In this document: positions 22,755-34,258 of the stretch, in pieces
Layout: each line of letters begins with the position of its first letter
How positions within the stretch are numbered: position 1 is the first letter of the stretch
Source: Sepiola atlantica
Taxonomy: Eukaryota > Mollusca > Cephalopoda > Sepiida > Sepiolidae
NCBI GenBank assembly: GCA_963556195.1
Contig: OY744517.1
Location: 151,554,382-151,618,381 of the forward strand
Direction: 5' to 3'
Length of the DNA: 64,000 nucleotides
Program-made: the position numbers and the translations under genes
The notes under the pieces: generated by a model
Databases searched by the model: none
Told to the model about the DNA's origin: nothing
What the model saw: the letters and a program-made list of their open reading frames with translations, nothing else

Positions 22755-23180
22755 GAGAATAAATAAATGAAAGACATAAAATAATCTGGGAAATGGAAAT
22801 ACGAACATACATGCATACAAACATACAGACATACACACATACAACCATACAAGCAAGAAGGTCAGACGTGATAATAGTAAGCCAGAAGGAAAGATACTGT
22901 AAAATTCACCATTCCACAAGGTCACGGGATGAAGCTGAAGGACTTAGAACATTTAAACGAATACATCGAGCTTACCCAAGAAAGATTAACAAGACAAAAA
23001 ACTTCTGTCATATCAATACTTTTAAGAGCACTAGGAAGTTTTTTTTTAAACTGAAAATGGCTAAGAGTAATAGGAATCAAAGAAAGGATTGAGACCACAC
23101 ATCGGTATTGACTGCAACTGAAATATTAACAAAACCGTTGAGCGCGGAAACCAATCGACATAACCAGATGATGCAAACCA
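22755..23180 (+). pseudogene. LINE with restriction-like endonuclease, copy 2
   Basis: Plus strand. Begins abruptly in the endonuclease: RHKIIWEMEIRT, then a 13-residue insertion YMHTNIQTYTHTT encoded by ACATAC-rich DNA, then IQARRSDVIIVSQKERYCK. A frameshift follows, after which VISILLRALGSFF and IGIKERIETTH give the conserved C-terminal tail. The catalytic-type motif RPD..(x)..D has become RSD. The element lacks everything upstream and is inactive. It follows the (AAT)n/(GAA)n array of copy 1 head to tail. Confidence 0.72.
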
Positions 23181-23570
23181 ATAACAGAGCAACCTAAATA
23201 GATATGTTATTCATACACATTAAAAGAATGGAGAAAGTCAAACCCAAGGATAGATAGTAAAAACAAAACAAATAAATAGCACGGAAAATTGTCACGAAGG
23301 ATGATGGAGTATGGAAAGATTGAGCAGGTAAAACAGCATTAAGAACTCTTAGAAAAAACAGGAAAAATACTAGAATAATAAAGAGACTTATTATGAATTA
23401 AATTCCCACGGGCGTTACAGGAAAAATTCAATGATAAACGACTGGTGAGAGAATCCAAAGTGATGTTTAACGGTGATTGAAAGAAAGTCACGCAGACCCT
23501 AGTGAAGTATAGGGTTTTACCAGTGAGCGATCATGGTAATGATTTGTGTGAGAACGCCAAGGGAGTAAGC
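23181..23570 (+). mobile_element. 3' UTR of LINE copy 2
   Basis: Ends with ACCAGTGAGCGATCATGGTA...TTGTGTGAGAACGCC, which matches the end of the copy 3 UTR (GGTGAGCAATCACTG...TGTGTGAGAACTC). No (AAT)n remains here. Confidence 0.55.
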
Positions 23571-24525
23571 TTATTATACGGAATGTGTAATCTATTCGTT
23601 CGTCATCGTCTACTCTATCATAATTTCCATGAGATATCCTCAATTGTACTCGCATCTCTGATTCTTTCTTGTAAGACCTTCACAGAAAAAAACTTTCTTT
23701 AACCATAACTTCAAAGAATTTTCCATTCTTCCTCCGTGTGCTAAATATCATACGGAATTTAAATGAACAAGGTTTCTATCACAGAACTTCCTACCTGTGT
23801 TGCACATTACTATGAGATTGCTTACCTACACACTACAACATGATTGTCCAAAAAGCCAATGTCAACAAATACTTGCCATAAAACTTGTATATGATGCATG
23901 AAATGTTTTTTCATTCCATTCGATATTTTCAATCCTCTCATAATATTCTTCATTGTAAATTGACAATCCATCAATTCTATTTACCCTTAACATCGAGTGG
24001 CTTTAGATATTTATAACTGTAACCCATTATAAAAAAAATCATCCTGCATTAAATATGAGGTAGGGAAAATCAATAAATATCAGCAGCATGAATGCTCAAA
24101 GAGACAGCAGCAGTAGAATCATTAATGGCGGTGACTTCCCAAAACGTCATGCCGAAGATGATGGCGATGGTTTGATAGCCAATGGCAAGAATACTGTTAC
24201 TATTGTGACACTGTTAGCGACGGAGAAGGCGTCGATTAAGAAAGTGTGCAGCAGAGATGTGAGGCGGACCTTGAAGGGTGTTGGGACTCGGTCATATTTA
24301 GTCATGGAGACGGCAACGACTATAATAATGTAAATGTTGATAGCGATCAAGAAGCAATCGAACATGATGATTATGATAATTACTGCCAATTTCAGTGTTT
24401 TAACAAGTATCATTTCTTTTGTCCGGTATACATTATATCAAGTCTTTTTTTTGTATATTTGAATGCACAAATACAACCCCTATAGCAAATACAGGCTATT
24501 TATTGATGTTGAACAGCGGGGTAAA
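23571..24525. other. No gene recognised
   Basis: The frames at 24088-24333 and 24246-24485 (plus) are Asp/Asn-rich with no domain. I see no repeat match. Confidence 0.35.
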
Positions 24526-24527
<2 letters not shown>

Positions 24528-24588
<61 letters not shown>

Positions 24589-24610
24589 GTGTATGTGTGT
24601 GTGTGTGTGT
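24528..24610. repeat. (TA)n then (GT)n microsatellite
   Basis: About 29 TA units then about 11 GT units; 29 bp left of the inverted-repeat element at 24639. Confidence 0.95.
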
Positions 24611-24638
24611 ATTTCGATTTTGGCAGCAAGTCACTTTT

Positions 24639-24914
24639 TATACACGCGTCGTTAAAGACCACGGAGTTTTCTCTCTTCACTATCTTTCTTGTTGTTGATA
24701 GTAAAACTATAAATACGACCCTTAGTCACAATAAGACACAACCTCCCGAAGACGGTCGAGAGACCGAAAGCGCTAGAGGAATAGCCCATTATACAACGTT
24801 AGATGCCATACTCCACCAATTAACACCAGAAAACCGACGAATCGCTCGTCGCGTCGAGAAATTAACAGGAAGGATTGTGAAGAGAGACAACTCCGTGATC
24901 TTTAACGACGCGTG

Positions 24915-24918
<4 letters not shown>
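24639..24918. mobile_element. 280-bp terminal-inverted-repeat element within (TA)n
   Basis: The 46-bp ends are inverted repeats with ~3 differences: the left end begins TATACACGCGTCGTTAAAGA and the right end is its reverse complement at 24873-24918. The right end runs directly into (TA)n. The interior holds a stable hairpin, GAAGA-C-GGTC-GAGA-GACC-GAAAG, at 24748-24770, resembling the 'GAAGA-stem-GAAA' modules found near Penelope-like element ends and in degenerate hammerhead motifs. The open frame through the interior reads TPENRRIARRVEKLTGRIV, which I do not recognise. It could be a MITE or a Penelope-related terminal structure. Confidence 0.7.

Positions 24919-24979
<61 letters not shown>
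24918..24979. repeat. (TA)n microsatellite
   Basis: About 30 units, directly on the right edge of the inverted-repeat element. Confidence 0.95.
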
Positions 24980-24982
<3 letters not shown>

Positions 24983-25253
24983 ATAACAGAATTGACTGCT
25001 TGAATATACTTTTTTTACTTTTTTTTATTTTTCTGATTATATTTTTGTGTCTAAATCAACAAAATGTATTATTGTTTCATATGTATACTCTGGCACTTTC
25101 GATTCTTCGTCGAACTATCTCCAGGTTAACAAAACAATGAACAAATAGCTGTAAAACAGAAGAGAATGTTTAAAAAGCAGATAAGAACTCGTATGTAAAG
25201 TTGTTAGACATGACCATTAACGTAAAGACAATATATCCCGTGAGGTTAATTCT

Positions 25254-25335
25254 AGTGTCCCGGAATTTAAATTGTTAACGTTCTTCTGGAACTGCAACGG
25301 TTTGTTATCTTGGCGTTTAATGACTTTACATACAC
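25254..25335 (+). repeat. Interspersed repeat family D, copy 2
   Basis: Partner of 16121-16200, identical over the 22 bases beginning GTCCCGGAATTTAAATTGTT. Confidence 0.6.
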
Positions 25336-25632
25336 ATTAGATGGGCAAGTAACTTGAGAGTTTTCAGTGTTTTTTAACATTTTGGTTATCAGGCTTTTTT
25401 TTCTAATATGAATTTTTTTTCTGTAAAGGCACACTTTGCAAATTTCAGAATTTATGTTCATGCAATTTATGGATGGATTATTAATAGCTTGTAAGATTCT
25501 AGATTTTTCTGTTATGGTCAGTAAGCAATTCCTAGAAGCGGGGTTATAGGATTTTTTTTGTTTTGCAATGACTCTTCATTTAATCTCCTAGGGTGTGTTG
25601 ACCTCTTAGAGTGTTGCATATACCTCTACTTA

Positions 25633-25750
25633 GGGCCGTGGCATTACGCGTTTTGTACACTAGTTCCACTACGGGCCGTGGCTTTACTCGTTTCGTATAC
25701 TCGTCCCTGAAAGGACCGTGACAGTTCACATTTAATACTCGTCATTTTTA
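25633..25750. repeat. Three tandem 40-bp units
   Basis: GGGCCGTGGC begins at 25633 and 25673, and GGACCGTGAC at 25713, giving an exact 40-bp period. Units 1 and 2 also share TTAC.CGTTT.GTA.ACT; unit 3 is more diverged. Confidence 0.75.
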
Positions 25751-26129
25751 AAACATCATCCATCACATAGCTCATATATTGTTTGCATACCTTAGATTTC
25801 TCCCTCGCCGTGTAGAGGGGTGGGTCGTCTAGTGGATGAATTCTTTCTTCTTACCTTCCTGTCGTGAACCACGCCGTCCGGTGTCTGCAACAAAAGCTTC
25901 CTGGCCGACTTATTTTACTTTCAATTCTTTTTTATTACAAGCGTTAGTTATTAAATCAGCTGGGAGTCATTCACTACGTCGAGAGAGAGAGAGGGCAAAT
26001 AACTACTTTATCGTAGTTACTTAACAATTATTTTCTTAATCATTCCAGGGAGAAAAGGATATCTCTCGTCTGTATTTTCTTAAGGAAATATTTCTCTTAT
26101 CTGTTGTAGTCTACATGGTGCAATCACGT

Positions 26130-26385
26130 CTCATCGGTTTGCCTCCAACACCCGGACTGACGAAACTCGCTTCTCCCGAAGAACGAGTGACGTCACGGAT
26201 CCCCCTATTTTCCACGCAAGGACCCGTGACGTCACAAAGCCTCTCGCAGGTGCACACGGTGACCTTGTCACGTCTGGTTACTCTGACTGTGAGAACATGC
26301 CTTATTATGCACTCGACTGCACCCGCGCTAATTTCCGCAAGTCAAACCAACGATTTCCAACAGATACGTTCATTCCCATAGGGCC
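26130..26385. promoter_or_regulatory. CpG-richer segment with two CRE palindromes
   Basis: Two perfect TGACGTCA sites (CREB/ATF consensus) lie at 26188-26195 and 26227-26234, 39 bp apart, within a local GC- and CpG-rich patch in otherwise AT-rich DNA. The frame at 26115-26381 has no recognisable domain, so a regulatory role is the better reading. No TATA box or downstream exon is evident. Confidence 0.35.
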
Positions 26386-26459
26386 ATTATCCAACAAGAG
26401 GTTCTAAATTGTGGTTGCTAGGGAGGTGATACTCTGTTTTTCTGGTTATCTGAAAACCT

Positions 26460-27060
26460 TCACCTTTCCTTTCCCTCTAACCAGCACTTATAGATCTAAC
26501 AGACACTTAATAACATCATAAATATAAACCCTTCCACCTACCCTAGAATCAACCCAATCAATGTCCATCACATTTATCAATATCATAAAGTATTAATTAT
26601 ATTATTATATCATATTACAATATGTATACAAAAACACGCCCCCATATTACCCAGAGATATTAACACCATTGTTTCACTAACCAACTCAATTAAACTACAT
26701 CCCATTTTCAATAAACCCAAACCAAACATACATAAAAAGAATAAATGTATAGTTAAAAATATATGTGCGTACATATCATATAATATACTAAAATATTTAG
26801 GTTTTAAATATATAAATGAATAAATAACTAGTAATATACTCTTAAATAACGTTTTAACGAAATAAAATGATATGCTAATTAATGTAATCCATACAATATA
26901 CGCAGGTCCTTAGTAAAATATATACAAAATAACACATGCACGTAACAGATAAACATAACAGAATCAATTAAAACACAATCATCCCACATGACTGCATATG
27001 TAAAAATACTATATAAATACATCCCAGGTTACTATTAAAGCTATGAAAACCATTTCATCG
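26460..27060 (+). other. G-poor, A/C-rich stretch, perhaps a Penelope-like 3' UTR
   Basis: The plus strand is strikingly poor in G. The same strand bias marks the non-coding DNA 3' of the Penelope endonuclease relic (48300-48545 and 50306-50900), and a CTGAAGA...GAAAC module follows at 27417. No coding sequence is recognised. Confidence 0.3.
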
Positions 27061-27416
27061 TTGAACCCATAAGGCCTCTTCTTATCATTATTGAAATACT
27101 ATTTAGGCTGGCTGTTAATTCTGGGAGAAATTCCCCCTTTTCAACTGTCATAAACTTCGCCTGTAAAATCCAATCCAATGAGAAAGATCACACCATTAAG
27201 TAATTAATACATTTATAGCAACCCTTGAAGTTAATCAAGTATAGTTATGATGAGCAGTAATTCCGTGAAACTGCAGTAAAGTAAATGTTCCAGGCTAGGA
27301 AAATATTTTAATAGCAAAATATATTAAGTATAAATCAAACTAAAGCACACATCTAGATTTGATATCCGGTCTGTTGACATTTTTGCTTTCAGGGAAGTGG
27401 TTACTCATAAACACTG

Positions 27417-27500
27417 CTGAAGACCCATGAGAAAAAATAAGTAATCGGTTGTTAAACCATCGAAACAGTTTCTCATTGTAAAAACTAAAGATATTTTACA
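27417..27500 (+). other. CTGAAGA...GAAAC module, degenerate hammerhead-like
   Basis: CTGAAGA (27417-27423) and CGAAAC (27461-27466) match the two halves of the hammerhead core. Between them is a small hairpin GGTT-GTTA-AACC, but a clean stem II is not apparent. After GAAAC, AGTTT...AAACT can pair. Confidence 0.3.
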
Positions 27501-27656
27501 AAAATATTATAATTATAGTTCTGTATAGGGGCAAACTAATTCGACGATTTCTAGAAATTGACTGGCTTACAAAACAGGGGAATTTTACAACAGTCTTTGC
27601 ACTAAAACTTTTTTTAGGGATGGGGTTATTGTTCTAAAGCTGAAAAACTTCTAAAA

Positions 27657-27659
<3 letters not shown>

Positions 27660-27687
<28 letters not shown>

Positions 27688-27688
27688 A
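27660..27688. repeat. (TA)n microsatellite
   Basis: About 14 units. Confidence 0.95.
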
Positions 27689-27689
27689 G

Positions 27690-28640
27690 AAACGAAATGA
27701 GTAAAAAACAATATGTTTCTACTTGATGGACGTTTGTCGCGAACGCATATATTTACGATAATATTGTGTCCCCTTTTATTGAAATTAAATATTGTTGGGC
27801 AAGTATTCTGAATAGTTTTTTAAATAGATATGCTTATGTGGTCTTTCTCTAAAAAGATAGGGTGAACAAACACACAAACAAACACGCAAACAAACAGAAA
27901 TTTGCACTTAATGAACAAAACTATTTCGCGCGATTATTCGAATGGCGATATTATGGTGTTTACCGTAGTCACGAAAGTGAAGCTGAAAACAAGAGTTTTA
28001 TCACTTTAAATTACAATGATTGTGACGGTAGGTATTATGATGACGAGAATGGTGATGGAGGAAACGGAAAAAGAAGAGGTTGTCATGATGGCTTCTGTCT
28101 ATTAATGAAGTGGCAGTTGTCATGCTGGAGAAGAAACATGTCCAACCGAAGGCTCTACTCTCAATAACGGCCACTCGCTGATTTAATTACGTTTAATTAT
28201 GCCTATAGAAACACCGAACTGTAAGTCACGACGGAGGTAAACATCAAATCTGACGAGTTGATAGCAGTCGATATGCTCGATAACAAAATCGTTGTGGTAA
28301 GCCGCCATTTTGGATGAAATCACTGAGACCCGACCGTTGCTGTTCCGTAATTAGTACATTTGATAAAGTGGAAGAACACTGGCTATGTTTCCAAGGTGAC
28401 GATTGCACAGCCGGAAGTGATTCTAACTTAACGAAGAAGCGCATGTGCTGTATAAAAATGAACTTTGATTTGAAAGGGGTGTGGGCGGTGTTAAAAATTG
28501 TTCAAAACTGAGGCAAATATGAAGGAAGTCCGCGTTTCGCTGACAGTGGACAGAGCGGATTGTTTTACCGCCGAGACGCCATTCTTGGATTACACATTCA
28601 ATTTCCTTTCGCAGAAAGCCAACGGAAGAAGAGCGGAAAA
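27690..28640. other. No gene recognised; YY1-like site at ~28298
   Basis: Frames at 27862-28167 and 28314-28511 lack domains. AAGCCGCCATTTTGG near 28297-28311 resembles a YY1 site, and the segment 28200-28600 is less AT-rich than its surroundings, but no promoter architecture can be shown. Confidence 0.3.
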
Positions 28641-30890
28641 TGAAAGAAAATAAAGAGTGAGCGGTTTACAAAGGAGTATGAATGGAAAAGAGGAACATAA
28701 TGGAAGTGAGAAAGAAATAGGAAGTAACGGAGAGGAAATACGCGGAAAGGACGTGACTGAACAGAGATAGACATGGGTACATAAAGATGAGGTTAGAAAG
28801 AAGAAAATGCATTGTTCCAAATTTAACGGAAGGAAGGAAACAATGGAAGGAAGGTATTAAGGAGGAAAGGAAACAAGGAATGGATAATCAATACACAACA
28901 GAGAAAAGAAATAAAAATAAAAAGGCAGGGAGATGAAAGATGGGCGGGGGAAGGTAGGGGGGAAGAATCAATAAAATTAATAAAAAAATTAAAAAATAAA
29001 AGAAGAAAAAAGAAGGTTGAAAAGAAAGAAGGAATGAAGCAAAGGCGAACATAAGAGAGGAAAGAAGGAATGGAAGAAGAGGAAATCAATAGAATAGATG
29101 AACAAAAAAACGAAGTTAATGAAAAGTAGAACGGAAAGAACGGGAAAAAATGGGATGAAGGATAAATCAACGAGACGAATCTGAAGACAAAAAGGAAGAA
29201 AAAAGGAAAACGGAAAGGCAGAAGGAAAGAGATCTTGAGTGACAGAAGGAAAGAAAGGAAGATGCAAGAAAGGAAGAAAGAATTAAAGAGGTTTACAAAG
29301 GGGTTCGAATGAAGAAACAAACGACGGGATTCAAGAAGAAATAAGATGTAAAATCAAGGGGAGTTCACGAAAGACGTGAATGAAGAAGAAATACAAATCA
29401 ATGAATACATACCGGGGATGTGAGAAGAAAGAACATATTGTTTCAAACTGAATTGAAGGAAGAGAAAAATGGCGGAAGAAAATAAGGTATGAATGAACGA
29501 AATAAAAACAGGAAGGAATTCAAAATAAATAGAATGATGGAAAAGAAAGAAATGAGGAATAAAGTAAAGTACATAAATAAAGATGGAATGAAGAATAGAT
29601 AACATTAAGTACAATAAAGAATGAAAGAAAAAAACGAAGTATCTAAAGAATATTGAGGGAAGGAACAAAGAAAAGATATGGAGAAAAAAGAAGAATACAT
29701 GTAGTTAAAAGTAGAAACAAAGAAAAAAGAATAGAAGGAAAGTATGAAAAAAAAGAAAGGAAAGTGCGAACGAAAACACTGTATATGAAGTATCGGTAGA
29801 AAGAAGAAAAAAGAAGAAAACAGAAAAAAATAGGCATATTTAACTTAGAAGCAAGGCAGAACAAGGAATAAAGAAAAAATTGAAAGTGGGAGGAAGAATC
29901 GATATAATGAATTAAAACAAGAAATAAATAATGAAATAAGAGAAAAGGCACGAATCATTAGAATTAATTGTAAAAAAATAACGATAAAAAGAAAGGAATA
30001 AAGAATGAATTAAACAGAAAAGGGGCAACAAATGAACAGAGAAGGAAGGAGAAATGGATATAACGAAGAAAAAGACGTGAGGAGAAAAAGAAGGAAGGAA
30101 AGAAAAAAAGAAGCAAAGAAATAAGTAAATATAAATTAAAGGAAAACGCGATATAATGAATGAGGAAACGAATGAAGAATCAATACGATTAATAAAAAAG
30201 AAGGGAAGAAAGAAGGAATGTAGAAGGTGTGAATGTAAGCAACGAACAAGAAAAAAATGATGGAAAAATTGATAGAACGAATAAGAAGATCAAATGAAGA
30301 AAATCAGCAAAAAACGAAAAAACCGCAAAGAAGGGAGGAAATCAATATGGAGGAAAGGAAGAATAAAGAAAAACGGAAGAAAGAATCGATAACAGTGAAA
30401 ACAAGAATAGGAAAACAATAAAGGGGGATAAGAAGGAAAACATGATCGAAATAAAACAATAAATTATTGTTAAATAAATTGAGAACAGAAAAGAAGGAAT
30501 TAAGAAAAGAATGCAATTATTCCGAATTGAATGCAATGAAAGCAATGAAAAAAGCGAAACAATTGTTAGCATGAAATGGGAGCAATAGGAAAGGTGGAAG
30601 AAAGGAAGAATCGATAAAATGAATAAAAGAATGAATGAATAAAAGAAGAAATAAAGGAAAAGAGAGAGAATAAGCAAATAATGCAGTAAGGATGAAAAAG
30701 GGAAGAATTAATGAAATGAATGAAAAGAATAAAAAATAACGGAAAAAATAAAGGAAACTAGGCAGGAAGAAAGTGTCGATAGATTGAATGAAAAGAAAGA
30801 AGAAAAGAAAGGAAGAATAGTGAAAAGGAAAATCAAAAGTAATGAAAAAAGGTTCAATAAATGTAAGTAACGAAATTAAGAAAATGTTAG
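28640..30890. repeat. 2.2-kb polypurine (A/G-rich) degenerate tandem array
   Basis: The plus strand is almost all A and G. The motif GAAGAATCGATAAAATGAA and variants recur near 28962, 29894, 30174, 30378, 30606 and 30704, with spacings that suggest an underlying unit of roughly 90-120 bp. Minus-strand frames such as 28823-29320 and 29643-29951 translate to Phe/Ser/Leu only and are not genes. Confidence 0.75.
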
Positions 30891-32170
30891 AAACTGAAAA
30901 GTCTTTTCTGGCCCATTAAGGTCTTCAGAACGGTCTAAAATTCGGGTGGAACTCTTGTTGTGACAACACCGGAATAATAACACTAACAGAACTACAAAAG
31001 GCGATCTCCAACTACACGAATCTCTTTTCAATCTGTTCATGTCCAGCACGCTCTCTCTCTCTCTCTCTGTCGTCGTATCTCATTTTTTAAAACACGTTTT
31101 ACAATAGCTGACATCTATAAAAACTCACATCGAACGCGCAGTATCCGTTTTGCAAACAGCTGCGCGATAGGTAAGATTCCGGGCGCAACGAATTCGGTGA
31201 GTGGTTATCGTTAGCTTCACAAGAAAATAGTAGAAAAATAAATGGTAGAAAAGATACAATAAAAAGTGTTGACTGAAGGATTATAGAACGAACACTGAAA
31301 TCATGAAAGGAAATAATGCCACAAGATGAACTTTCGCTTAAAAGTATGATAAATAGGATAGGCACTCGATTGAAGAAAGGAAAGGACAATGGTTATCAAA
31401 TAACAACGCAAATATATTTATTTGCGAGAAGAAATGTGTTGAAAAATTCAACAAACGGAAATAGCTCATCAGAGGATAAAAAAGTAATTATCTATTTTGG
31501 TTTTGAATTCGATGAGGGTTCCACACCGGAGAACAATCCGTAATATGAATAGAAACACTCACATAAATGTAGCAGTTCTATCCTAGTTGCTGAAGTTGAT
31601 TGTTTTTGTTGTTCTTAAGCGAGTCGGACTTTTGTATAGAGCTCACGAAGATTATGCCTCATGAGTGTCTGATCTGTATGACGTCCTCCCCGTTGGTCGT
31701 AGCTATTCGTTAACTTGCACGATTCTAGGAGTTTACCCTCGTCAGCGACGATAGCAAGGCTGAGCGGTTGCATGCGAAGTCGGGGAAGGGTTGACCCAAG
31801 CACACACAAGCGAATGGATCAGAAACAGCATTGTCAATTTCACTCCATTGATTTTCAGATCCGAGGCGTACACGATTTGTTTGCCACACACATAGAAAGA
31901 GATGACCGGAAAACGACGGATCCTGATGTCGACTTTTCCTTTATTTTATTTGAAGCTTATTAGCCGAGTTGCTCTGCCATTACTACGTTGCTACTCTCAT
32001 TACCGCGGTAAAGGAGAGTATTTTGTTTTATAGAAAATCGCTCCTGACAAGGCATGAATCCACTTAATGTAAGGAGCTAACACAAACGAAATATGATTAT
32101 CGCAAAGTCAGAATATGCCTATTGGCCTTAGCCTCTTAAATATCAAGGCTATTGGTAGAAGGAAAACGGT
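30891..32170. other. No gene recognised
   Basis: A short (CT)n lies at 31049-31069. Frames at 31316-31543 (plus), 31615-31809 (minus) and 31715-31963 (plus) show no family signature; 31615-31809 is less AT-biased than its neighbours and is the only one I would re-check. Confidence 0.3.
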
Positions 32171-32224
32171 CAAGAGGAAAGAAAGTTCCACGAGCCTGCA
32201 GTTATTTAAAATAAACTACTGGAA

Positions 32225-32475
32225 TATGAAGCTATATTAAAATAAGTTATCAAAACAGCGAATTGATGGAGACCACAAGAACAAAGAGTCAAACGAGCTC
32301 GAACAAAGCAAGAAGAGGAAAAGACTGAGACTATCAACACCACATCTGTAAGACAGAGGGTGCAGAGAAGAAGAAATGCTTGGGCTAATTAAATTGCAGA
32401 TACGTTTCTGCACCTTATCAAGAAGCTTCAAATGGGAGAGAGATTCTCCAGCCCAAACATAACAACAGTACTCCT
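32225..32475 (-). pseudogene. Non-LTR retrotransposon (Jockey/CR1-like) tail fragment
   Basis: The minus strand from about 32473 reads EYCCYVWAGESLSHLKLLDK, VQKRICNLISPSISSSLHPL and RCGVDSLSLFLFLL. This is the well-known segment just after the reverse transcriptase core ('EYC.H.W.G....L..LD.VQRR........L...L..LS.RR.V..L.LFY'). It is only ~80 codons long, starts and ends abruptly, and the wider element is missing. It is distinct from the CR1-like relics at 10950 and 53500. Confidence 0.7.
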
Positions 32476-33039
32476 ATTGGATTTACGTGGGTGTTTCTGG
32501 TGGTGTGTTGCACTCGTCAAATAGAGAGCGAAATCGTAGTTGTATGCCTTCGTAAGCTTTCATAGTTTGTACTGTTTAAATAGAAGTATATCTTTCTCGG
32601 GGGAATAGAAAAAAATGTTATAGTTCTGTGTTGTTAATTGGCGCGAAATCGCTAGTCAGTCGAAAAGAGAGGGCTGAGAAGCTTAGGTAATATGCACGAT
32701 TAAAAAAATGTAAAAGGGATATAACATAAAAGAGCATGAGCCACTAAGCAAGTATATTAGTGGTGTTTGTTTTTATTTGTTACTTGATTACAGATTCAAA
32801 GGAAAGAGAAAGACTGAGAAACTTATGCCCCTACATCTTCACTACAACTATGACGAAGGCTTAACAACAATGGAAAAGAAGAAAAGAAAAGAAAGTGACA
32901 CTAACTATTTACAACGTGTACACGTAATACCAGCTCTTTTCTGTCAACAAGAAGACAAGATATTATCGATTGGGATCAAAATGGTTCCCACATCTAATCT
33001 TACAAACGGCGTATTAGTGTCACGTAACATTACACAACA

Positions 33040-33085
33040 TAGTAGTAGAAGAAGAAGAAAAAGAAGAAGAAGAAGAAGAAGAAGA
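33040..33085. repeat. (AGA)n microsatellite
   Basis: About 14 units, impure, at the start of a purine-rich stretch that continues to about 33440. Confidence 0.9.
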
Positions 33086-34250
33086 ACGGACAGAGGCTCT
33101 CATAGAAAGTCTAGGACGCATATAAAAATAAAAATAAATAATTCATGGAAAGAAAAATGAATAACTGATGAAATGAAGCACTGGTCGATCGTTCGAATTG
33201 AAAAACAGAACACAAGGAAAGAAGTGTTAACTGCATGAAGAATCGTTACAGATAATATAAAAAAATAAGACAACACAGATTGAATGAAGACACATAAATT
33301 AAAGGAACTAAAGAAAGGACAATGAAACGGAATGATGGATTTATAGAAAAGACAAAAAGTAAATGTCGAAGGAAACAGAAAAAAAAAGAGCGGATTTCTT
33401 GAAGGACCAACAGAAATAACGGAAAGAACGTAAGAGATGATAATAAAGAAATAAGTCATCGGTCTGTGTTGAACTGCTAAATAGTAACTTCTTTTTATTG
33501 GTTATTTGCACTTGGGGCGACTATTCCGATTAGTAAATCATCAATTAATAGTTTCGCTCTTTTCCTCTCGTATGATTAGTCAGTCAATCAAATCCTTCGT
33601 TTCATGCATGTAAAATGATCCGTCAGTCGAGTCACAATATAGGGGCTTGATCGATTAAGGATACTAGCACGATTTTTCATGATGACATATAGGGTTGATT
33701 AGCATATGTGGGGCTGGTAAACTTAGTGACTTTTTTATATTGTAAATCCGTATTTAGTGACCTGGGTTAGTCAAAATGATAATTGGTTGAACAGACTTAG
33801 TTAGCAAGACTATTATTGTCTTTAAATTGTAAATTAAAATTTGGTCATCTCTGATACCTCTATTTTAACTACCCTTATTATGTTACTGGCCAATCAGAAC
33901 GATGGGTTTATTCAGCCCTTATAGTGGGTCGTCACATTTGTCCGTTCGTAAATTTAGACCGTTACTATATAAGTGTATAAATAATACAGAATAAATACAT
34001 CAGAGAACGAAAACGTATTAGATAAACAGAGAAAGGAAAATGTGAAGACATGAAGCAAGAAACAAACAGATAAATGCAAGCCATCCATAGAGTCCTTAAT
34101 AAAATTCAGTCATGAATGGCCAATAGTCTTTATATTCTTGCTGTGCAATGATATGCAGAGGTACTTTCGTTATTGTCGCATCACTAAAACGTGTTGTTCT
34201 GAACGTGTTTCTTAATCAGCAGTTTTTTACTTCCCTAAGATGTGTTTTTT
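33086..34250. other. No gene recognised
   Basis: Purine-rich to 33440, then AT-rich with recurrent but irregular TTAGTCA/TTAGTGAC words at 33575-33810. The frames here are low complexity. Confidence 0.35.
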
Positions 34251-34258
34251 TTCTGTAG

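Noticed and set aside
24463..25140. 225-codon frame with (IY)n blocks
   Set aside because: Runs through two (TA)n arrays and a TIR element; Ile-Tyr repeats are microsatellite translation.
25633..25750. CRISPR-like array
   Set aside because: Only three contiguous degenerate units with no spacers, and the window is clearly animal DNA.
28823..30677. Hydrophobic minus-strand frames of 92-165 codons
   Set aside because: Translations of the polypurine array.
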